Shown here: positions 23,605 to 31,590 of the stretch, piece after piece
Position numbering within the stretch: position 1 is the stretch's first letter
How the letters are laid out: every line of letters begins with the position of its first letter
Assembly: GCA_965217825.1 (NCBI GenBank)
Contig: OZ244571.1
Span: forward strand, 3,286,001-3,350,000
Source: VXNE01 sp965217825
Lineage (GTDB): Bacteria > Pseudomonadota > Gammaproteobacteria > Pseudomonadales > Azotimanducaceae
DNA: 64,000 nt
Direction of reading: 5' to 3'
Translations under genes and position numbers: made by a program
Notes under the pieces: model-generated
The model's database searches: none
Seen by the model: only the letters and a program-made list of their open reading frames with translations
What the model was told of the DNA's origin: nothing

Positions 23605-26055
23605 ATGGCGAACGGCGACCTGAACTGGATTGCCAACTACATATGGAGCATCGCGGACGACGTGCTTCGCGATCTCTATGTGCGGGGCAAGTATCGTGAC
23701 GTGATCCTGCCGATGGCCGTGCTCCGGCGGCTGGACGCCGTGCTGGCAGACGGCAAGCAGGCGGTGCTCGACATGAAGACCGTCCTGAACGACGCGGGCA
23801 TCGTCGAACAGGACACCTCTTTGCGAGGAGCCGCCGGACAGGCGTTCTACAACACGTCGAAGTTCACGCTGAGTGACCTCCGTTCCCGTGCCAGCGCGGA
23901 ACGTCTCGAGGCCGACTTCCGCGACTATCTCGACGGCTTCTCGCCGAACGTGCAGGACATCCTCGACTGCTTCGAGTTTCGCAACCAGATACCGCGCCTG
24001 AGCCGGGCAGACGCGCTTGGGACGCTGGTCGAGAAGCTGACGTCACCCGATGTAAACCTGAGCCCGGAGCCGGTCAGGAACACGGATGGCTCAATCAGGC
24101 ATCCGGGACTCGACAACCACGGCATGGGGACGATCTTCGAGGAGCTGGTGCGCAGGTTCAACGAAGAGAACAATGAGGAAGCGGGCGAGCATTGGACACC
24201 GCGCGACGCGGTGAAGCTGATGGCTCAACTGGTCTTCCAGCCCATCGCCGACGACATCGACTCTGGCACGTACCTGCTCTACGACGGCGCATGCGGTACC
24301 GGCGGCATGCTGACCGTGGCGGAAGAGACGGTGCAGGAAATCGCCGCCGAGCGCGGTAAAGCAGTATCCACGCATCTCTACGGTCAGGAAATCAACGCGG
24401 AGACGTACGCGATCTGCAAGGCGGACCTGCTGCTGAAGGGCGAAGGTGATGCAGCCGACAACATTGTCGGCGGTCCCGAGCACTCGACGCTCTCGAACGA
24501 TGCGTTCCCATCCCACGAGTTCGACTTCATGCTGTCCAATCCGCCGTACGGCAAGAGTTGGAAGACGGACCTCGAACGCATGGGCGGCAAGACCGGCATG
24601 CGTGACATGCGGTTCCTGATCGACCACGACGACGATCCCGAATACTCGCTTGTGACACGATCAAGCGACGGCCAGATGCTGTTTCTCGCCAACAAGCTAT
24701 CGAAGATGAAAACGGGGACCCGGCTCGGCAGCCGCATTGCGGAGGTACACAACGGCAGTTCGCTGTTCACGGGAGACGCGGGCCAGGGCGAGAGCAACAT
24801 TCGGCGCTGGATCATCGAGAACGACTGGCTCGAAGCCATCGTGGCCCTGCCTGTGAACATGTTCTACAACACCGGCATCGCGACCTACATCTGGGTGCTC
24901 ACCAACCGCAAGCCTGAGCACCGGCGGGGCAAGGTGCAGTTGATCGACGCCACGAACCGCTTCCGGCCCTTGCGCAAGAACCTGGGCAAGAAGAACTGCG
25001 AACTCGGCGAGAAGGACATCGCTCACATCTGCGAGACGTTCCTGCGATTCGAGGAGTCCGAAGAGAGCCGTATCTTCGACAACGCAGCCTTCGGCTACTG
25101 GAAGGTGACGGTCGAGCGGCCGTTGCGGATCGACGGCATCGACCCGGGCCGCGTCTACCGGGCGGCAGAGATCAGGGCACTGAAAGGCACGGGCGAGCGG
25201 AGCGAAGACGCGCCGCCGGTCATCAGGAAGCTGCACAGGCATGGCACGGTGCCCGATCCGCTGCGCGGCCTTTTCGCGGCCGAGATCGGCGGCAAGCCCG
25301 CAGTGGTCGAGTACGAGCCGGACTCGGAGCTGCGCGACACCGAGCAGGTACCGCTTCGTGAAAACGGCGGCGTCGAGGCCTTCCTCCGGCGCGAGGTGCT
25401 GCCCTATGCGCCTGACGCCTGGTACAGGCCCGACAAGGTCAAGACCGGCTACGAGATCAGCTTCAATCGCTACTTCTACAAGCCCGAGCCGATGCGGCCG
25501 CTGGAGGAGATCCGGGGCGATATCGTGGCGCTGGAACGCGAAACGGAAGGTCTGTTGGGAACGTTCGTCGCGGAGTCGAGAGGCCGCTATGCAGTTGGCG
25601 CGCTGCGCATCTACGCGGACACGTCCGTATTCGGCGGTTGCGAAGACGACGAGTTCCGCACACCGTCACGACGCCTGTTCGAGCAGTTCAGGGCCGGTGC
25701 CGCAACGCTGTTGCTTTCGGAGGTCACGGTTGAGGAACTGAGAAACGCTCCGGAGGCGGTGCGGGCCATCGTCGATCAGATACCCGAAGAACGTATCGAG
25801 AGGTTGCCAATCTCACCAGATGCCGAAGAACTGGCAGCGGCCTATCTGGAGTCCGGCGCACTGGCCCCGTCCAGCGAAGTCGATGCGCTGCACATCGCGA
25901 TCGCGAGCCTGGCGGAAGTGGACTGCCTCGCTAGCTGGAACTTCAGGCACATGGTGAACCTGATCAGGATCCAGTCATACAATGAGGTCAATCGACGCTT
26001 GGGCTATCCGAGCATCGACATCCGCACGCCTCGGGAGATCGACTATGGCGACTAG
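23605..26055 (+). CDS. hsdM: Type I N6-adenine methyltransferase HsdM fused to a PIN-domain ribonuclease
   Basis: An 816-aa protein from ATG 23605 (MANGDLNWIANYIWSIADDV, a standard HsdM start; TTG 23572 would add 11 residues). Residues 1-655 are a complete HsdM: AdoMet motif DGACGTGG at 227-234 and catalytic NPPY at 312-315. The usual C-terminal helix (MRPLEEIRGDIVALERETEGLL) is directly followed, without a stop, by a PIN domain from about 667: YADTSVFGG, VTVEELRNAP, VDALHIAIASL, LASWNFRHMVN, with acidic positions in the right places. HsdM normally ends at the helix, so this is an in-frame fusion. Its stop overlaps the next small gene by 11 bases, the usual spacing for a PIN toxin and its antitoxin. 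Confidence 0.88.
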   Translation: MANGDLNWIANYIWSIADDVLRDLYVRGKYRDVILPMAVLRRLDAVLADGKQAVLDMKTVLNDAGIVEQDTSLRGAAGQAFYNTSKFTLSDLRSRASAERLEADFRDYLDGFSPNVQDILDCFEFRNQIPRLSRADALGTLVEKLTSPDVNLSPEPVRNTDGSIRHPGLDNHGMGTIFEELVRRFNEENNEEAGEHWTPRDAVKLMAQLVFQPIADDIDSGTYLLYDGACGTGGMLTVAEETVQEIAAERGKAVSTHLYGQEINAETYAICKADLLLKGEGDAADNIVGGPEHSTLSNDAFPSHEFDFMLSNPPYGKSWKTDLERMGGKTGMRDMRFLIDHDDDPEYSLVTRSSDGQMLFLANKLSKMKTGTRLGSRIAEVHNGSSLFTGDAGQGESNIRRWIIENDWLEAIVALPVNMFYNTGIATYIWVLTNRKPEHRRGKVQLIDATNRFRPLRKNLGKKNCELGEKDIAHICETFLRFEESEESRIFDNAAFGYWKVTVERPLRIDGIDPGRVYRAAEIRALKGTGERSEDAPPVIRKLHRHGTVPDPLRGLFAAEIGGKPAVVEYEPDSELRDTEQVPLRENGGVEAFLRREVLPYAPDAWYRPDKVKTGYEISFNRYFYKPEPMRPLEEIRGDIVALERETEGLLGTFVAESRGRYAVGALRIYADTSVFGGCEDDEFRTPSRRLFEQFRAGAATLLLSEVTVEELRNAPEAVRAIVDQIPEERIERLPISPDAEELAAAYLESGALAPSSEVDALHIAIASLAEVDCLASWNFRHMVNLIRIQSYNEVNRRLGYPSIDIRTPREIDYGD

Positions 26056-26263
26056 CGACAAGACAAAGCGGTTCGACTGCGTGCGGTTCATGCGGGAGGC
26101 CCGGGAGCAGATCAGCCGCGAAATCACCGGCCTCGACCACGACCAGCTCGTCCAGTGGTTCGCCTCGCAGGAGTACTCGGATCCCGCGCTGGCGAGATTG
26201 GCGAAGAAGTTCCGGGAAGACCAGGCAGTAGCCGACGCCAAACTGTGCCGCAAACGGAATTGA
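26045..26263 (+). CDS. Small antitoxin-like protein paired with the PIN domain
   Basis: A 72-aa protein from ATG 26045, overlapping the end of hsdM-PIN. The sequence (DKTKRFDCVRFMREAREQIS, then EYSDPALARLAKKF) resembles the short proteins that follow PIN toxins of the SWNF/KH type and are taken as their antitoxins. It is charged and helical, with no DNA-binding domain visible. It overlaps the hsdS start by 19 bases, so toxin, antitoxin and specificity subunit are translated as one chain. Confidence 0.65.
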   Translation: MATSDKTKRFDCVRFMREAREQISREITGLDHDQLVQWFASQEYSDPALARLAKKFREDQAVADAKLCRKRN

Positions 26264-27729
26264 ACCCCTACCCCACCTACTGGAACTCCGGTGTGGAGTG
26301 GCTGGGGGATGTGCCGGCACATTGGGAAGTGGCACCGCTCGGGCGGATCGGACGATTCTTCAAGGGTAATGGCGGCACCAAGGCGGACGAAACGGAAGAA
26401 GGCGTCCCCTGTGTGAGGTATGGCGATCTATATACGTCTCACGACTATCACATCGCATCGAGCAAGGCCTGTGTCGCGCCCGATGTTGCAGCCACGACCT
26501 ACACGCCGATTCAGTTCGGAGACGTTCTTTTCGCGGGTTCTGGCGAGACCATTGACGAGATTGGCAAGTCCGCAGCCAATATCATGGTCGGTCCGGCGTG
26601 CTGCGGCGGAGACGTGATTGTCTTCCGGCCCAGAGTTAAGGCGGACGTCCGGTTCTTAGGATACGCAACTGATTGTCGGCCAGCCGCACGGCAGAAGGCG
26701 CGAATGGGACGCGGATTCACCGTTATCCACGTCTATGGGAACGATCTGAAATACCTCGCTGTAGCCATCCCGCCCCTCCCCGAACAAGCTGCCATCGCCC
26801 GATTCCTCGATCACGCGACAAGCCGCATCGACCGCTACATCCGAGCCAAGCGGAAGCTGGTCGCCCTGCTGGAGGAGCACAAACAAGCGATGATTCATCA
26901 GGCCCTTACCGGACAGATTGACGTTCGGACGGGGCGGTCGTACTCGGCTTACAAGGATTCCGGGGTTCCGTGGGTAGGTCGTGTGCCCGAGCACTGGCAG
27001 CTTGTTCGACTTGGTCGACTGATCGAACTTACAGTGGGATTCCCGTTCAAGAGCGATAGCTTTTCCCTAACCGAAGGGGACGTTCGGCTTCTTCGCGGCA
27101 TCAACGTTGCCCCCGGAAGGCTACGATGGGCTGACATGGTTCGTTGGCCAGTGGTGGAAATGGATGCCTTCGCCGAATACCGGATTGAGGTGGGAGACAT
27201 CATATTGGGGATGGATCGACCCATAGTCGGCGGCGGAATCCGTGTTGCGGTGGCAACCGAGACCGACACCCCATCGCTTCTGCTGCAACGCGTCGCTCGC
27301 ATCAGGCCAGCGGAGAAGAAGTTGCTGCGGGAGTTTGCGTTTCAAATCTTGAGTAGTAGGAATTTCATGGACTATCTGGCCCCGCTCTTTACCGGGATAA
27401 GTGTGCCCCATTTGAGTCCAGAGCAGATCAGAGGGTTTTTGTTAGGACTCCCTAACCCTGACGAGCAAGAGGGCATCACGAAGTATCTAGATAACGAGGT
27501 TAATAGGATCCAATCCGCAATTCACGGCGCTCAAGCCCAGATTGCGCTCCTGCGCGATTACCGTACTCGCCTGATCGCCGATGTTGTCACTGGCAAGCGC
27601 GACGTGCGAAGCACGGCGACCGAACTGCCGAATACGGGGGCACCAGCAAGCAACCACGGGGCGGATGCGGACGGAGCCCAATTGAATTCACATGACACGG
27701 AACGCAGCACGGAGGAGGTGATCCCTTGA
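26245..27729 (+). CDS. hsdS: Type I specificity subunit HsdS
   Basis: A 494-aa protein from GTG 26245 (PQTELNPYPTYWNSGVEWLG). It has two target-recognition domains, each preceded by the GVEWLG/GVPWVG...HW...LG motif and followed by a conserved helix: LPEQAAIARFLDHATSRIDRY...LVALLEEHKQAMIHQALTG after the first, and KYLDNEVNRIQSAI...LLRDYRTRLIADVVTGKRDVR after the second. It gives the complex its split recognition sequence. The last ~40 residues form a polar tail. It overlaps both neighbouring genes. Confidence 0.92.
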   Translation: MPQTELNPYPTYWNSGVEWLGDVPAHWEVAPLGRIGRFFKGNGGTKADETEEGVPCVRYGDLYTSHDYHIASSKACVAPDVAATTYTPIQFGDVLFAGSGETIDEIGKSAANIMVGPACCGGDVIVFRPRVKADVRFLGYATDCRPAARQKARMGRGFTVIHVYGNDLKYLAVAIPPLPEQAAIARFLDHATSRIDRYIRAKRKLVALLEEHKQAMIHQALTGQIDVRTGRSYSAYKDSGVPWVGRVPEHWQLVRLGRLIELTVGFPFKSDSFSLTEGDVRLLRGINVAPGRLRWADMVRWPVVEMDAFAEYRIEVGDIILGMDRPIVGGGIRVAVATETDTPSLLLQRVARIRPAEKKLLREFAFQILSSRNFMDYLAPLFTGISVPHLSPEQIRGFLLGLPNPDEQEGITKYLDNEVNRIQSAIHGAQAQIALLRDYRTRLIADVVTGKRDVRSTATELPNTGAPASNHGADADGAQLNSHDTERSTEEVIP

Positions 27730-27953
27730 CAGACTGGACGGCATGCCCCGCGGTCGAGCAAACCCCCGGCAAAGTCAGTGGTGCCTGGGTTTTTGCCGGG
27801 ACTAGAATCCCGCTCTATGCCCTGTACGAGAACCTTGCGAGCGGTGCCGCGATCAAGGAGTTCGTCAAGTGGTTCCCGGGGGCGGATGAGGCTCAGGTAC
27901 GAAGCGTCCTCGAGCACGAACCGAAGGCGTTGCGTAAGGACTTGGCAGTTTGA
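27726..27953 (+). CDS. DUF433 antitoxin-like protein
   Basis: A 75-aa protein starting at TTG 27726, overlapping the hsdS stop by three bases. The sequence AVEQTPGKVSGAWVFAGTRI then PLYALYENLASGAAIKEFVK then WFPGADEAQVRSVLEHE is a typical DUF433 domain, a small HTH-containing antitoxin usually followed by a DUF5615 PIN-like toxin. Here the toxin is reduced to a vestige, so this is an orphan antitoxin inside the restriction operon. Confidence 0.85.
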   Translation: MTDWTACPAVEQTPGKVSGAWVFAGTRIPLYALYENLASGAAIKEFVKWFPGADEAQVRSVLEHEPKALRKDLAV

Positions 27954-27982
27954 ACCTGCTGTTCGACCAAGGGTTGACGTGA
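27950..27982 (+). pseudogene. Ten-codon vestige of a DUF5615 PIN-like toxin
   Basis: Starting at TTG 27950, overlapping the DUF433 stop as in intact pairs, the frame reads MNLLFDQGLT and then stops. MNLLFDQNLS-type sequence is the usual start of DUF5615 toxins, including the first catalytic Asp. The stop overlaps the GTG of hsdR, so a deletion removed the rest of the toxin and brought hsdR next to it. Confidence 0.65.
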
Positions 27983-30900
27983 GCACCGACACATCCGAAG
28001 CGGGCCTCGAACGTATCATCTGCATCGCGCTCGCGGGCCACCCGTGCGAGCCGCCTCGGGCGGATGCTGTCGGAGAACCATCAGCCAGCTACGGCGGCGT
28101 TGGCTGGATCGGCGGCAGCTATCTCGACTACGACCGCGAGTATTGTGTTGATCTGGTCCAGCTCTCCGCCTTCGTGCGCGCGACCCAGCCGGAGGTCGCC
28201 GACGCCCTGGCCCTGGGCGAGGACGGTCCGACCAGGCGCAGATTCCTCGCGCGGCTACAGGGGGAGATATCGAAGCGGGGTATTGTCGACGTGTTGCGCA
28301 AGGGCGTGGCCCATGGCGCAAATCACGTGGATCTCTTCTACGGGGCGCCATCGCCGGGCAACGAGCGGGCACGCGAGCGCTTCGAACGGAACCGGTTCAG
28401 CGTCACCCGGCAGCTTCGCTACAGCCGCGACGAGACGCAGCGGGCGCTCGACATCGCGCTCTTCATCAACGGCCTGCCCGTCGTCACGTTCGAACTCAAG
28501 AACAACCTGACCAAGCAGACCGTGGACGACGCGGTCGAGCAATACAGGCGAGACCGAAACCCGCGCGAGAAGCTCTTCGAACTCGGGCGGTGCATCGCGC
28601 ATTTCGCCGTGGACGAGTCCGAGGTGCGCTTCTGCACCCGGCTCGCCGGCAAGGCGTCCTGGTTTTTGCCGTTCAACCGGGGCTGGAACGACGGCGCCGG
28701 CAATCCGCCGAACCCGAACGGACTGAAGGCCGACTACCTGTGGCGCGAGGTGCTCACGCGCGAGAGCCTGACCAACGTTCTCGAGAACTACGTCCAACTG
28801 GTGGAGAGTCGCGACGACAGGACGGGGCGGAAGACGCGTCGGCAGATCTGGCCCCGCTACCACCAGCTCGACGCGGTTCGGGGCCTCCTCGTCGATGCGG
28901 CCGAGCACGGCGCGGGCAGGAAGTACCTGATCCAGCACTCGGCGGGCAGCGGCAAGAGCAACTCCATCGCGTGGCTCGCGCACCAGTTGATCGAACTTGA
29001 AAGGAACGGCGCACCGGTTTTCGATTCCATCGTCGTCGTCACCGACCGGCGAATCCTGGATCGCCAGATCAGCGACACCATCGGGCAAACCGCGCAGGTG
29101 CGCGCGACGGTCGGCCACGCGGACCGTTCGGGCGATCTGCGCCGCTTCATCGAGACCGGCAAGAAGATCATTGTCTCCACCGTGCAGAAGTTCCCGTTCA
29201 TCCTCGACGAGATCGGGGCCGGCCAACGTGACCGGCGCTTCGCGATCATCATCGACGAGGCCCATTCGAGCCAGGGCGGCAAGGCATCCGCCGCGATTTC
29301 GACCGCGCTCTCGGATGCTGGCAGGGGGGATGACGAAGAGAGCTACGAGGACCAGATCAATCGAATCATGGAGTCGCGGCAGATGCTGCCCAACGCCAGC
29401 TACTTTGCGTTCACCGCGACGCCGAAGAACAAGACGCTGGAGCTCTTCGGCGAGCCGGACCCGCAGCCAGACGGTGCCGTGAGACACCTTGCCTTCCACA
29501 GCTACACCATGAAGCAGGCCGTCGAGGAGGGGTTCATCCTCGACGTACTGCGGCACTACACGCCGGTCGCGAGCTACAACCGGCTCGCCAAGACGATCGA
29601 GGACGATCCGGAGTTCGACACGAAGAAGGCGCAACGCAAGCTTCGCCGTTTTGTCGAGGAGCACGACCACGCCATCCGTCTCAAGGCGGAGATCATGGTG
29701 GACCATTTCCATGACCAAGTGCTGGCGCGCAATAAGATCGGGGGGCATGCCCGCGCCATGGTCGTCACCAACGGCATCGCACGGGCGATCCAGTACTTCC
29801 ATGCGATCAAGGCCTACCTGCGCGAACGCAAGAGCCCGCATCGGGCCATCGTGGCGTTCTCAGGCGAGCACGACTTCGCCGGTGGCTCCGTGACCGAAGC
29901 CTCTCTCAACGGTTTCCCGTCGAGGGCCATTGTCGAGCGCATTCGCGAAGAGCCGTACCGCTTCCTGGTGTGCGCGGACAAGTTCCAGACCGGGTATGAC
30001 GAACCGCTGCTGCACACGATGTACGTGGACAAGACGCTGTCCGGCATCAAGGCGGTGCAGGCGCTCTCACGGCTGAACAGGTCACATCCGAAAAAGCACG
30101 ATGTGTTCGTCCTCGACTTCCTGAACGACGCCGACACGATCAGGGATGCCTTCTCTGACTACTACCGCGCGACGGTCCTGGCGGACGAGACGGATCCGAA
30201 CAAGCTGCACGACCTGCAGGCGGAGCTCGACAGTGCGCAGGTCTACTCGCCGGAGCAGGTCGAGGCGCTGGTTCGACGGTTCGTGGGCGGCGAAGATCGC
30301 GACCGGCTCGATCCGATCCTCGACGCATGCGTCGCGATCTACAAGACAGACCTCGACGAAGACGGCCAGGTGGCTTTCAAGGGCAAGGCCAAGGCATTTG
30401 CTCGAACCTACGATTTTCTTTCCTGCGTGTTGCCGTACACCAATGCCGCGTGGGAGGAACGCTCGATTTTCCTCAACTTCCTGATTCCGAAGCTGCCGTC
30501 GCCGGAGGAGGACGACCTGTCGCGGGGCATCTTGGAAGCCATCGACATGGACAGCTATCGGGTGGAGAAGCAGGCCGCGCAGCGCATCCTGCTGCCGGAC
30601 GAGGATGCCGAAATCGAACCGGTACCGACGGCGAGCGGCGGCGGGCGGCCCGAACCCGAGATCGAGCGGCTGTCGAACATCATCCGCGTCTTCAACGAGC
30701 ACTTCGGGGACATTGCGTGGGAAGACGAGGACCGCGTTCGGGAGATGATCACGGAGACGATCCCCTCGCAGGTGGCAAACGATGAGAAGTTCCGCAACGC
30801 AAGACAGAACTCAGACGCCCAGAACGCCCGGATAGAGCACGACAAGGCCTTGGTGCGCGTCATGATGTCGCTGATGAAGGACGACGCGGAACTCTTCAAG

Positions 30901-30987
30901 CAGTTTACGGACAACGAGGGCTTCAAGCGGTGGATGACCGATACGGTGTTCGAGCTTGCCTATCGTCGGTCCGCGATTGAGTCTTGA
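27979..30987 (+). CDS. hsdR: Type I restriction endonuclease subunit HsdR
   Basis: A 1002-aa protein from GTG 27979 (STDTSEAGLERIICIALAG, standard HsdR N-terminus). The nuclease motif is D158...E172-L-K174. The translocase motor follows: Walker A SAGSGKS with K326, DEAH at 426-429, and TATPKNKTLELFG. The C-terminal helical domain (to LAYRRSAIES) is complete. With HsdM and HsdS it forms the ATP-driven restriction complex. No damage is visible. Confidence 0.93.
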   Translation: MSTDTSEAGLERIICIALAGHPCEPPRADAVGEPSASYGGVGWIGGSYLDYDREYCVDLVQLSAFVRATQPEVADALALGEDGPTRRRFLARLQGEISKRGIVDVLRKGVAHGANHVDLFYGAPSPGNERARERFERNRFSVTRQLRYSRDETQRALDIALFINGLPVVTFELKNNLTKQTVDDAVEQYRRDRNPREKLFELGRCIAHFAVDESEVRFCTRLAGKASWFLPFNRGWNDGAGNPPNPNGLKADYLWREVLTRESLTNVLENYVQLVESRDDRTGRKTRRQIWPRYHQLDAVRGLLVDAAEHGAGRKYLIQHSAGSGKSNSIAWLAHQLIELERNGAPVFDSIVVVTDRRILDRQISDTIGQTAQVRATVGHADRSGDLRRFIETGKKIIVSTVQKFPFILDEIGAGQRDRRFAIIIDEAHSSQGGKASAAISTALSDAGRGDDEESYEDQINRIMESRQMLPNASYFAFTATPKNKTLELFGEPDPQPDGAVRHLAFHSYTMKQAVEEGFILDVLRHYTPVASYNRLAKTIEDDPEFDTKKAQRKLRRFVEEHDHAIRLKAEIMVDHFHDQVLARNKIGGHARAMVVTNGIARAIQYFHAIKAYLRERKSPHRAIVAFSGEHDFAGGSVTEASLNGFPSRAIVERIREEPYRFLVCADKFQTGYDEPLLHTMYVDKTLSGIKAVQALSRLNRSHPKKHDVFVLDFLNDADTIRDAFSDYYRATVLADETDPNKLHDLQAELDSAQVYSPEQVEALVRRFVGGEDRDRLDPILDACVAIYKTDLDEDGQVAFKGKAKAFARTYDFLSCVLPYTNAAWEERSIFLNFLIPKLPSPEEDDLSRGILEAIDMDSYRVEKQAAQRILLPDEDAEIEPVPTASGGGRPEPEIERLSNIIRVFNEHFGDIAWEDEDRVREMITETIPSQVANDEKFRNARQNSDAQNARIEHDKALVRVMMSLMKDDAELFKQFTDNEGFKRWMTDTVFELAYRRSAIES

Positions 30988-31590
30988 GCGGTGGAAGGGA
31001 TTGGTGGCGTCGGCAAGCGAGGCGCACGGGGGCCAGGGCCGCGACGCGAGTAGAAGGAACTGCCGGACGTTGGGAGTTACACTACGTCCCTGCCACGGGT
31101 TCGCCGCTGTCCTCGGGTCTGGACGGCAAGTACGCTGTCCGGCAGGCGGGCTGCATGACGGGGCGGTTTTTCATGGCGGGAGGGGGCGTGGCGCCACCGC
31201 GGATAAACTCGGACGAGTTGTCCCCGTGGCGGGACTCCTCGATACGGCGCTACTGTTGACGGGTTGGGCTCGGCGGTCGCCGAGCGAGCCGTATGACCCT
31301 GGGAACAGTCCGAAGGATCCATCTGGTGAGAGCGGAGGCGGGAGCGCACGCTCGCCAAGTTGGCGCACCCGGGCTTCTTCGACGTGCGCCTGTCGCTGTC
31401 AGGTGCCTGCGGCAGACTGTCGGCGCAACGTGGCGGCGATGACGGTCCGGTTGACATCGAACTGCGAATTATACGAGGGGTCGCCATCGAGGCCGACCTG
31501 CGCCGGATTGCGGCAGGATGTCGGATAGGAAAAGCGAGGTCGCGGCCGATGTCCGATGTAGTGAAGCGGCGGAACACGAGAAGGGAGACC
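30988..31590. other. Long gap between hsdR and the PHP-ATPase gene
   Basis: 603 bases. Open frames on both strands have no known content or convincing starts. An in-frame extension of the downstream gene (from 31360) exists but shows no domain, and the AGGGAG before ATG 31591 argues against it. Confidence 0.4.

Noticed and set aside
28255..29841. A 528-aa minus-strand frame inside hsdR
   Set aside because: Antisense shadow; HsdR motifs are complete on the plus strand.
30956..31528. A 190-aa gene between hsdR and the PHP-ATPase
   Set aside because: No start signal and no recognisable domain; several frames are open on both strands, as expected from GC-rich noncoding DNA.
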